Under the pieces are notes generated by a model, which ran no database searches, was not told the origin of the DNA, and saw only the letters and a list, made by a program, of their open reading frames with translations. Shown piece after piece: positions 55,455-64,000 of a DNA stretch of 64,000 nt. Every line of letters starts with the position of its first letter. The first letter of the stretch is position 1. The translations under genes and the position numbers were made by a program. The stretch comes from Gambelia wislizenii (lineage: Eukaryota; Chordata; Lepidosauria; Squamata; Crotaphytidae): assembly GCA_030847615.1 (NCBI GenBank), contig JAUMIR010000004.1, positions 72,137,001 to 72,201,000 on the forward strand. Reading direction: 5' to 3'.

Positions 55455-55786
55455 CCAAAAACCCACAAGTGTCTTGGGAGTCTCCTCTGAAGCAGGGCTA
55501 CTACTGGTGTTGCTCAGTGTCCTCTGCCTCTGTCAGAGCCTCTGGGGAAGAGCTGAGAGCCTTTTGTAGTCTCAGGAGCCCACAGGTGTCTTGGGAGTCT
55601 CCTCTGGAGCAGGTGTCTTAGTAGTCTCCTCTGAAACAGGGCTGCTGCTGGTGATACTCAGTGTCCTCTGCCTCTTCTTCCTTCTCTTCGCTCCTTCGCC
55701 TCTGTCAGGGGCTCTGGGGAAGAGCTAAGAGTCTCCTCTGGAGCAGGACTGCTACTGGTGTTGCTCAGCGTCCTCTGCCTCGGTCC
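55455..55786 (-). repeat. Tandem blocks in the LINE 5' UTR
   Basis: Three or so blocks of about 110-150 bp repeat the words AGTCTCCTCTGAAGCAGG, GCTACTACTGGTGTTGCTCA and CAGTGTCCTCTGCCTC, at about 55480, 55630 and 55730, with a partial block at 55590. Such repeats in a LINE 5' UTR could hold the internal promoter. Confidence 0.8.
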
Positions 55787-55798
55787 CCTCTATTCCTG

Positions 55799-56155
55799 TT
55801 GTCTTCTACCTTGCCAAGTATTATTGTCTTTTCTAGTGAGTCATGCCTTCTCATGATATGTCCAAAGTACAACAGTCTCAGTTTAATCATCTTGGCTTCA
55901 AGGGAGAGTTCAGGCTTGATTTGCTCTAGGGCCTACTGATTTATCTTTTTCGCAGTCCAGGGTATTTACAGAATTCTTCTCCAGCACCACATTTCAAATG
56001 AGTTCATTTTCTTCCTGTCAGCTTTTTTTACCTTTCACAACCATATATATAAATTGGAAATACAATGGCACAACAATCCTAACTTTAGTATTCAATTATA
56101 TATCTTTACCTTTCAGAATCTTGTCTAGTTCTTACATAGCTGACCAGGGCCGGTT
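55799..56155 (-). mobile_element. RTE/BovB-like LINE, ORF2 end
   Basis: Plus-strand reading CCTTGCCAAGTATTATTGTC, CTTCTCATGATATGTCCAAA, TTAATCATCTTGGCTTCAAG, CAGCACCACATTTCAAATGA is the inverted coding end of RTE/BovB ORF2. It continues from 50161-50319 across the inserted LINE. Confidence 0.75.
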
Positions 56156-56260
56156 TAAAGAATTTTGCCCCCCCCTTGCAATGCTTTATTTTTGGAGCCC
56201 CATATGTTTATCTCAGGTCAATGTAACCTAACCTATTCACAGTACAGGATGTTCAGATTA

Positions 56261-56496
56261 CAGTAGGATCCCCATATCCATGGATTCATTATCCATGGGA
56301 CACAAAACAGCACACCTACCATAGAGTCTTCCTAGAAAATGTGTCCTCTCTAGCCATTTTCTAGGTAATCCAAGGCAACACTATAGTATTTTAAATCAGA
56401 AGTCCCATTATTTTCAATGGTGTTCATTATTATCCACGGTTTTCAGTATCCACACCCCCTAGAACCAATCCCCAGTGGATAAGAAGGGGCCTACTG
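56261..56496. mobile_element. Tigger/pogo-like MITE, second family
   Basis: 236 bp between TA dinucleotides (56259-56260, 56497-56498). Left CAGTAGGATCCCCATATCCA; right TGGATAAGAAGGGGCCTACTG. The ends are inverted (CAGTAGG / CCTACTG). It differs inside from the 25990 family (CCATAGAGTCTTCCTAGAAA). Confidence 0.85.
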
Positions 56497-56578
56497 TATT
56501 ACATAATTTGCCACGAATAATTTAGTTTAGCAATTAATGTAATGGTATAGACTTCCTCAAAGAAAAGAAAGAGTGGAC

Positions 56579-57236
56579 TACTAGCTGAACATGAGTCAGT
56601 AGTGTGGTAGGGAAGTTTTAAAAGCCAGTGTATTTCTAGGCTGCATCAATAAGAGTACAGTGTCTAGATCAAGGGAAGTAATAGTACCACTCCATTCTGC
56701 TTTGGTCAGACCTCACCTGGAATACTGTTTCCACTTCTGGGCACAATTCAAGAAGGATATGGACAAGCTGGAACGTGTCCAGAGGAGGGCGACCAAGATG
56801 GTGGGAGGTCTGGAAGCCATGCCCTGTGAGAAGCGGCTTAAGGAGCTGGGTATGTTTAGCCTGGAGAAGAGAAGGTTGAGAGGTGACATGATAGCCATGT
56901 TTAAATCTTTGAAGGGATGTTATACTGAGGATGGAGCAAGCTTGTTTTCTGATGCTCCAGAGACCAGGACATGGAGCAATGGGTTCAAACTACAGGAAAA
57001 GAGATTCCACCTAAACCTTATTAGGAAGAACCTCCTGACAGTAAGAGCTGTTTGGCAGTGGAATCCTCTGCTGCTTTGGAGTGTGGTGGAGTCTCCTTCT
57101 TTGGAGGTTTTTAAGCAGAGGCTGGATGGTCATCTGTTGTGAGGACTTTGATTATGAGTTCCTGCAGGGCAGAAGCCGATTGGATGGGATAGCTGTTGGG
57201 GTCCCTTCCAGCCCTATGATTCTATGATTCTAGGCT
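56579..57236 (+). mobile_element. CR1 LINE 3' part
   Basis: Starts within CTGAACATGAGTCAGTAGTG. The frame 56660-57142 encodes [57 protein letters not shown] and RFHLNLIRKNLLTVRAVWQW, the C-terminus of ORF2. The 3' UTR and tail (CCTATGATTCTATGATTCTA) end at about 57236. Confidence 0.93.
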
Positions 57237-57345
57237 GCTTTCAGAGCCTGGGAAAGTTACTTTTGAATTACACCTCCCAGAATCCCCCTGCCAGCACCCT
57301 TCTTAAGATCTGGTTGCATTGTTCCTTTTCCATCATCCTCTAGCC

Positions 57346-57707
57346 CAGTGGTTCTTAACCTGGGGTCTGTGATGTCCTCACAGGGAGTCCTCAAGGGCTT
57401 GAAGACTGCTTGGCTCACCTCCTCCCTGTAGTGGAGCTTCCACATGACAGGAACCAAGGCAAAGGCTGGCTGGCTGGCTGGGCCTCCACATTGCCATTCA
57501 ATTCACTCCAGCCACAAACTTGCAGGAAGAAGCAAGAGCACCTCTGAGGGAAAGTTTAATGGATGGTGTAATTGTATTGTTGTTGTTAGCTATTATTATT
57601 AGCTATTATTGTTAATATTATTAGGGTTTTAAATCCTGAGTTAAGTCTTGGGACAACAGAAGATATTTAAAGGGGGTCCCTGGTAAAGAAAAGGTTAAGA
57701 ACCACTG
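57346..57707. mobile_element. hAT (Charlie-like) MITE
   Basis: 362 bp with inverted ends CAGTGGTTCTTAACCTGGGG and AAAAGGTTAAGAACCACTG. Flanked by CTCTAGCC (57338-57345) and CTCTACCC (57708-57715), an 8-bp duplication with one change. A short ATT-rich microsatellite is internal. No transposase. Confidence 0.9.
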
Positions 57708-57837
57708 CTCTACCCAAATGCTCTCACATAACACTAATGGGATACTGGTGTGTTTTAGTGACAACAATAAAACCATTGTTCCCAGTAATATTACTCCAAT
57801 TTTTTATTTATATTCTTTATAGTCTTCTTTTAAAAGA

Positions 57838-58047
57838 GGCAGGGTGTTGTAAAAGTTTCAGCATTGCATTATAACTGTGGAGACCAGGATTTGAAACCTT
57901 ACTCAGCCATGAAAACCCACTAGTTGACCTTGGGCAAGTCACACTCTCTCAGCCTCAAAGGAAGTCAAAGGCACACCCCCTTTGAACAAACGTTGCCTAG
58001 AAAACCCCATGGTAGGTTCACCTTAGTCAGAAATGACTTGAAGGCAG
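57838..58047 (+). mobile_element. tRNA-derived SINE, cut at its tail by the L1
   Basis: GTGTTGTAAAAGTTTCAGCA (degraded A box), GAGACCAGGATTTGAAACCT (B box), TTGGGCAAGTCACACTCTCT and CAGAAATGACTTGAAGGCA, where the sequence changes abruptly to the L1 5' end. The ACAC tail is missing here and, if present, lies beyond the L1. Confidence 0.85.
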
Positions 58048-59775
58048 GACCTCCGGTTCCGGGGATGGAGACGACGGTCGACTGAACGCGGAGTTCCGAG
58101 GGAGGTCAGACCACCTAGCGAGACAACTTGGGAGGCATTTAGTCTACCAAGGTATTCATTGTCGGGGAAGACAGTGCACAGTCGGGGCCTGCTTTTGTGT
58201 CTTGGGAATTGTCTGGGGTGGGGAAGAGGAGAAGGGTGTATCTCCCCCCCCCAAAAAAGACCGCAAGCACACCTCGCAGCCGCTGCCTTGCGATGGGGGC
58301 TTTTGCCCTGAGTCTCAGTTCTCCCGGCCTCAGAGGCAACGAAAGAGAGCAGATATCTAGAGAGTGTGAGTGTTTGATGAGGGTGTGAATACCTTCTACA
58401 AGAACTCTTTTGCCGGCAAGAAATAGATTGGGGAGTTGGTGCAAGGTTTGAGTTAAGCGGACACCCCGGTAGTATGCTAGTTGGAAGAAGGGGAGTCTGG
58501 CCTTAATTTGTGGTGGTGTTATATATAGACGGAAGAAACAACGGAATCCGGGGACGCGGAACTCGGAAGCTGATTTTCTCTGGGGCAAGCGGCGGTGTAA
58601 GCAGCCAGCCGTCTCTAGAGTAAGCCTGAACTGAGTCAAACTTTAAATAATGCTCTTGGGCTTTGAGGCTCCAAGGACCCTGAATAGTGGACTCTTTTTG
58701 GCTCCCCTTACCTGGTTTCCGGATTTCTTCATTGTTCTTTCTGTTCTTTCACCGGCTTTAAGTGCCCCTATAAATATCCCTCCGAATTAAAACCAAATAC
58801 TAAAGAAGGATTGGGAAGCTGTGTCAGGAGGGAGAGTAGAAAGCAGGCTCCTCCCATTATTTTACTCACACTCTATTGTTCGCTGGTTGTTGGGGGGAGT
58901 AGAACAAGGAGGCAGTAGTTTGAATGAACCGAAGATTGGGTGGTGAACAAGGGGTGGAGATGAAGAGAAAGACTTCATGACAACAGGAAGAACGACGCTT
59001 GTGCAACGCAAACTAAAGGCATAGCTGGGGCTGACAACGTGGACAATGTGGACTTTATCGAGACTTTAGGCTACTGGGGATGTTTATGTGTGTGTGCAGG
59101 GTGTGTGTGTGAAGGGTAAAACAAAGAGGAAGAATTGAGCAGGGTGAGGGGTCTGTTTAACTGTTTAACTGGTTTGTTAATTGATTTCAATTCTGAATTG
59201 ACACAGGTGTGATTTAGACCAACGCAAAATTTACGTAAAATTGAATTGGAAGGTCAGGAGGGGGGATTTGAGTTTTGAATATTTTGAACTTGACCTGAAT
59301 TGAATTGAATTTGATTTGAATCAGACTATATTAAGATACTAAGATTGCTGTGATCACCTAAATTTGATTAGAAAGTTTAATTTAAAATTTAAAATCCCTG
59401 AAGCTATAAGGGTAACGAGAACTTGCGTGTGACTTTTGGACTTAAAACTGCTCTGAACTCCATAACTAAAACTGACTGTTTGAATATTTGGGTGCTTGGA
59501 CATTTAGTCTGAATTTTGATTTTGAAACTGCAACTTGAATTTTGGCCACTGCATTTGAATTTTGAGCACTGAAATTTGAATTTGATTAGAAGAATTGGAG
59601 GGTATAATTTACCCATATACCCTCCTATTCTCCTATTGTGACTCCTGGTTGGGGAAACTGAATTTGTAAATTGGAATTTGATCAGAACTGAAATTGATAA
59701 TTGATTTAAAATTTGGTAAGTTCATTGTACATTAAACTAAATTTCAGTCCTGAAATTTCATAGATAAACATAACA
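58048..59775 (+). promoter_or_regulatory. L1 5' UTR (internal promoter region)
   Basis: The first about 600 bases are GC- and CpG-rich (GACGACGGTCGACTGAACGC, GCCGCTGCCTTGCGATGGGG), fitting an L1 internal promoter. The last about 500 bases (59190-59700) are AT-rich with many degenerate copies of TTGAATTTTGA / TTTGAATTTTG. Open frames on either strand here are not conserved L1 ORFs. Confidence 0.7.
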
Positions 59776-60838
59776 ATGGCATCTGGAGTGAGGTCCAGGA
59801 CTTATACGGCTACACAGACCACTTTAACTAGAAGGGGATCAATAGAAGCTCCAGGGAAGCAAACTGATATTAACATGGAAATATTACAAGAGCTACGGGA
59901 ACTCAAACGTGAAATTAAAGACGATTTACAAAATTTGAGGAAAGAATTGAAAACTGATATTGAAAAAATTGGAAAAAGGGTGGACAAATTGGCAACAGAG
60001 ATGAGTAGTTTGAGAAAAGACATGGAAGATGTAAAAAAAAGAACCCAAGTATTAGAGGAGAACGTGGAAACGTCAATGGGGGAACAAGGAAGATTAAGGG
60101 ATCTTAGCTTAATACAAGAGTTAAGATATAGGGATAGATGTGTTAAACTTAGAGGTCTTCTGGAGAAAACAAAAGAAAATTTACAGGAAAGGATAATCCC
60201 ATCCTTAGCATCATTTTTAGATGTGACAGAAGAATCTTTAATAGCTCAGACTGATAAGATTTTCCGGATAAACTCAGCTATAGCAAAAGAAAAGAAATTA
60301 CCGAGGGACGTAGTGGTGACTTATACTAAAATAAATCTTAGAGATAGTACTATTCAGAAAAGTTTTGATAAGAGATTGGAAATAGATGGTTATGAAATTC
60401 AAGTTTTTAAAGACACCCCTCCGGAGATTTTGAGATGAAGGAATGACTATAAATGTTTAACACAAAAACTTTCGAAAAGTGGCATAAGCTACAGGTGGGA
60501 ACGAATCAAAGGGGTATCATTTCTATACAGACAAAAAAGGTATAGAATTAATACTGTCGAGAAAGCAAAAAAATTCTTGGTTAAGTTAAAAAGAGATGAG
60601 AGGAAATATGAGTTGAAGAGAAGGGGGAAAAAAGAAACAAATCAGGAGGATAGGGAAGACATTCCACTAGATAAAGAGCCCGACTCTAAGGATGAAAATG
60701 GTGAGGAGAGTGAGAATGACAAGTGGGAATGATCAGCAGGTCGAGGATGAGGAAGTTTCAGAAGCGGACAATTCTGAAGAGGAAGAGATAGAAGAGGGGA
60801 AGAAAGAGGAAGGAATCCTCCCTGATAAGGATAACTAA
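59776..60838 (+). pseudogene. L1 ORF1, RNA-binding protein (broken)
   Basis: ATG at 59776. A long charged coiled coil (about residues 35-110: LRELKREIKDDLQNLRKEL and KRVDKLATEMSSLRKDMEDV) is followed by the RRM-like part (LRYRDRCVKLRGL) and C-terminal domain (KIFRINSAIAKEKKLPRDVV). An in-frame TGA at 60436-60438 interrupts the C-terminal domain; the same frame then continues (RNDYKCLTQKLSKSGISYRW) to 60732. A one-base shift near 60720 would join an acidic tail ending at 60838. The TGA fits CGA-to-TGA CpG decay. ORF2 starts 12 bases after that end. Confidence 0.88.
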
Positions 60839-60849
60839 ATTCAGGTACA

Positions 60850-63800
60850 ATGGTGACAATCACGATGTGGAATGTGAAAGGGCTGAACACGCCAGAAAAA
60901 AGAAAAAAGGTGTTTCACTTGTTAGGAAAATTAAAATCTGATATAATTGCCATTCAAGAAATAAGGATTAGAGAGAAAGATAGGAATTACTTAATCAATA
61001 ATAAACTGGGACAATTATTTACATCTTTAACGGATCAGAGAAAAAAGGGTGTTGCAATTTATGTGAGCAACAGGTTTGAGGCTAGGGAGGTATTAAAGGA
61101 TAATGATGGAAGATATGTTGGGGTTGAAATAAAGATGATAAATCAGAAAATAATGTTGATTGCTTTGTATGCCCCCCTGGAGCAGAAAAACAAATTCTAT
61201 GAGAAATTAAACATAGATCTCGGCAAATTAAAAGATGATGTGCTAATTTTGGCTGGTGACTTTAACGGGGTGATAGATAACACAAGAGATAGATAATTTC
61301 TAAATACTAAAAAGAAAACCCATGGTACCCTACCTATGAGTAGTTTTGAAATTTTAGAGGGACACAATTTAATTGATGTTTGGCCACACAAAAAAGGGAA
61401 TGAAAAAGGATACACCTTTTTCTCAGGTGTGCATAAAACCTGGTCCAGAATCGATATGTTTTGGGTGACAAAGAGTTTAATAACTAAGATAAAAGAGATT
61501 GACATTGTACCTAAAGTTATTTCAGATCACAATCCATTAAGTATGACTATAGAAATCAAAAAGAAAAACTACACTTGGAGATTAAAGGAGTCCCTTCTTA
61601 AAGATGAACAATTTGTTCAAAGGTTAAAAAGTGAAATAAAGTTCTATTTTGAAACTAACTTAACACCAGAAACTCCAAGTAGGGTAGTATGGGACGCCTT
61701 TAAAGAGACGTTAAGAGGTCTGTTTTTGCAAAAAGGTGCGGAGAATTGCAAAAAGAAAAAAGAGTGGGGAGATAAATTAAAAAGAAAATTAATCTTGAAA
61801 GAAAACCAACTGAGACAGAATCCAAAGAATAAGAAAATTTTGAGAGAGTTTAAAGTAATACAGAATGATTTAAATCAAGATTTAATAGAAGAAATTGGTT
61901 ATAAATTAAAGAGAGCTAAACAGAACCACTTCGCTAATGCTAACAAAGTGGGGAAGTGGCTGTCATACAGAATTAAAGAAGATGTCAGGAGAAGATTTAT
62001 TACAGAAATTAAGGAGGGGACGGAAAGGTTTGTCAACCAAAATGAAATAATGCAAAAATTTGTTCAATATTTCGGGAAATTATATTCAGATGTTCAAATA
62101 GATACCTCTGAGTTGACTAAATTAAAGGAATATATTAAGAAATACAATATAGGGAAAATGACAGAAGCTCAGAGGGAGATACTAAATGGTCCAATAACAC
62201 TTCAAGAAATCTCCACCGCCATACGAAACTTGAAATCTGGGAAAACACCAGGCCCGGACGGATTCACGGCTGAATTTTACAAAACATTCAAGGAAGATAT
62301 TATAAAATATTTGCAGAAAGTTTTTAATAAGATTAAAGAGGACAGTATCCCTAGAACATGGGAAACAGCTGAGATAACACTGATTCCCAAGGAAGGGAAA
62401 GACGTTTAAAAGTGAGAAATTATCGACCTATCTCGCTTCTAAATGTCGACTATAAAATTCTAACGACAATCCTTGCAAATAGATTAAAGGCAATCCTACC
62501 TGAATTTATACACCAGGACCAAAATGGCTTCATTCCCGGAAGATATCTAAGAAATAATATCAGAATAACTTTGAATGTGTTAGAGTATTATGAAAGACAC
62601 CGTGACAAGAAAGGGGCCCTAATTTTCACGGACGCAGAAAAGGCCTTTGATAACTTGAGATGGCCTTTTATGAGATCTGTGTTGGAAGGTATGGAAGTGG
62701 GCCCAGACTTCTTAGGATATATAAATGTTATATATAAAAATCAGAGAGCTTCTATATTAATAAATGGTGAGAGATCAAAAGAAGTCAGTATACAGAAAGG
62801 GACGAGACAAGGGTGCCCCCTGTCATCGTTATTGTTTATATTGTCCATGGAGGTCTTAATTAAGCAAATAAGGGAGAACCAGTCGATAATGGGGTTAAAG
62901 GTAAAAGGACAAGAACACAAAGTACTAGCATATGCTGATGACCTCCTGATTATATTACAAGACCCCTTGGACAATATAAACAATTTGATGAGCACAATGA
63001 AAACTTTTGGAGATCTCTCGGGATTTAAAATAAACAAGGAAAAAACCATATTATTACCAAAAAACTTGACAAAGGGAGAAGAGAGAGAGCTGAAGTTAAG
63101 AAGCGGATGCAGAATAGAGGAAAAAGTTAAATACCTAGGGGTATGGATAACTAAAAGAAACAGGAATTTGTATGAAGCCAATTACAACCAAATGTGGAAA
63201 CATATAAGACTAGATCTTATGAAATGGCAAAAATTGAATTTATCTTTATTAGGTAAAATTGCTGCTATTAAAATGAACATACTCCCACGTATGCTATTTC
63301 TATTTCAGAATCTGCCTATTATAGTAAATCAAAAACCTTTCCTGGAATGGACCCAAGATTTGAAAAACTTTATTTGGAACAGGCAGAAGCCTAGGATAAA
63401 ATGGACCACTCTTGTAGAAATTAAAGAGAGGGGAGGTGCAAACCTCCCCAATCTCGCTTGGTACTATATGGCAGGAGGTATAATCTGGCTAGAAGAATGG
63501 ATAAAAATACGAAATCATAAACTTATGAGTATTGAGTTAGATGGTACAAGGTATGGTATTCATGGATATATGTGCTATGGAAAATCATCTATTGATAAAG
63601 AATTTGATAACCATACCATTAGGAAAGCCTTAATGAAAATCTGGGGTATATTAAATTAAAATTTTATATGAAGCTCCCTTAGTGGCTATCGCCAATTGAA
63701 GCATGTCAGAGGAGATGGACGAATCAAGAATTGTGGATTAATTACAGAGATTTAATAAACTGGCAAGAGGGGGAACCCCCCACCCTGAAGACTAGGGAAG

Positions 63801-64000
63801 AACTCGAAAATCAGGGATACGAGGTACAATGGTTTACGTGCCATCAAATTAACGCTAAATGTAAAGAAGATAGATAACAATATAACTTCGAAAAGGAGGA
63901 AAACGAACTGGATAAAATCATCTGGGGTTCAAACAAAAAGAAAATTGCAAAAATCTATAGATTACTTTTGGATAGAGATATGGAATCAGAGGTAGTGAGA
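60850..64000 (+). pseudogene. L1 ORF2: endonuclease and reverse transcriptase, 3' end outside
   Basis: ATG at 60850. The APE endonuclease has WNVKGLN, IIAIQEIR, YAPLEQKNKF, LAGDFNGVIDN and ISDHNPLSM. The RT has SGKTPGPDGFTAEFYK, NYRPISLLNVDYKILT, FTDAEKAFDNLRW, QGCPLSSLLFIL and intact LAYADDLLIIL. Breaks: an in-frame TAA at 61294-61296; a frameshift near 62403; another near 63650; a stop near 63679; and a TAA at about 63874-63876. Both TAA codons lie in the same word GATAGATAA, so CAA-to-TAA changes are plausible. The C-terminal region continues past 64000. Confidence 0.9.

Larger units (their letters stand above)
50332..55786 (-). mobile_element. Complete 5.45-kb LINE (I/Vingi-like) with 12-bp target duplication
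   Basis: Flanked by identical CCTCTATTCCTG at 50320-50331 and 55787-55798. In minus orientation: 5' UTR with tandem blocks (55786-55286), ORF1 (55285-53840), ORF2 (53839-50584), 3' UTR, and a TTATTACTATTACTA tail at the left edge. Family placement is by overall look of the RT and C-terminal cysteine motif; I/Vingi group is my best guess. It is the largest intact insertion in the window. Confidence 0.9.
58048..64000 (+). mobile_element. L1 LINE, continues past the window end
   Basis: Begins GGACCTCCGGTTCCGGGGAT inside a SINE tail. A 1.7-kb 5' UTR, ORF1 and ORF2 follow in the order of a full-length L1. The presence of a long 5' UTR means it is not 5'-truncated or only slightly so. The 3' end and target duplication lie outside the window. 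Confidence 0.92.

Noticed and set aside
58139..58639. 166-codon minus-strand frame in the L1 5' UTR
   Set aside because: It lies antisense in GC-rich L1 5' UTR. Antisense ORFs are known in primate L1, but nothing here shows conservation, so I do not call a gene.
1..64000. Bacterial-type systems such as CRISPR arrays, operons or prophage
   Set aside because: No regularly spaced direct repeats with unique spacers, no ribosome-binding-site-linked gene strings. The repeat content is clearly vertebrate.

Overview
The window is repeat-packed, non-coding vertebrate DNA, most likely from a squamate reptile (an iguanian-type lizard is my guess; the species cannot be named from the sequence). The basis is the repeat fauna: CR1 LINEs ending in (ATTCTATG)n, L2 LINEs ending in (ATT)n, an L1, an RTE/BovB-like fragment, an I/Vingi-like LINE, tRNA-derived Sauria-type SINEs, 5S-rRNA-derived SINEs and many small DNA transposons. 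I found no convincing exon of a host protein-coding gene, no tRNA or rRNA gene and no CRISPR. Every long reading frame I could assign belongs to a mobile element, or is a by-product of a GC-rich minisatellite.

Layout. 1-12.7 kb: CR1 pieces, a 5S SINE, L2 tails and two nested hAT-type MITEs. 12.7-16.1 kb: a decayed SGNH-hydrolase reading frame typical of tyrosine-recombinase (Ngaro/DIRS) retroelements, cut by a CR1. 16-19 kb: L2-like ends, a reverse 5S SINE and a 343-bp palindromic PIF/Harbinger-like MITE with a TTA target duplication. 19-22.2 kb: an LTR-like relic, then a minus-strand L2 whose 3' end carries a second L2 tail in opposite orientation. 24.9-31 kb: one old minus-strand CR1 that took at least five later insertions (a Tigger-like MITE, a CpG-rich minisatellite-bearing MITE, a 1.56-kb Harbinger-like element, a SINE and a fold-back repeat). 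34-37 kb: AT-rich tandem repeats with a hammerhead-like core, then an unassigned CpG-rich block. 37.9-41.8 kb: a much younger CR1 with ORF1 (esterase) and ORF2 (endonuclease plus reverse transcriptase). 42-49.2 kb: L2 relics, SINEs and a rearranged CR1 ORF1 copy. 50.3-55.8 kb: a complete 5.45-kb LINE with a 12-bp target duplication, inserted into an RTE/BovB-like fragment. 56-58 kb: a Tigger-like MITE, a CR1 and a hAT MITE. 58.05 kb to the window end: an L1 with long 5' UTR, ORF1 and ORF2, running out of the window.

No genes work together in the host sense. What can be read is insertion history. Autonomous LINEs (CR1, L2, L1, Vingi-like, RTE) supply enzymes. SINE tails show which LINE probably mobilised them: the (ATT)n-tailed SINEs match L2, and the ACAC-tailed SINEs fit RTE/BovB. 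The MITEs fall into Tigger/pogo-like (TA duplications), hAT-like (8-bp duplications) and PIF/Harbinger-like (TTA) groups. All LINE reading frames here carry at least one stop or frameshift.
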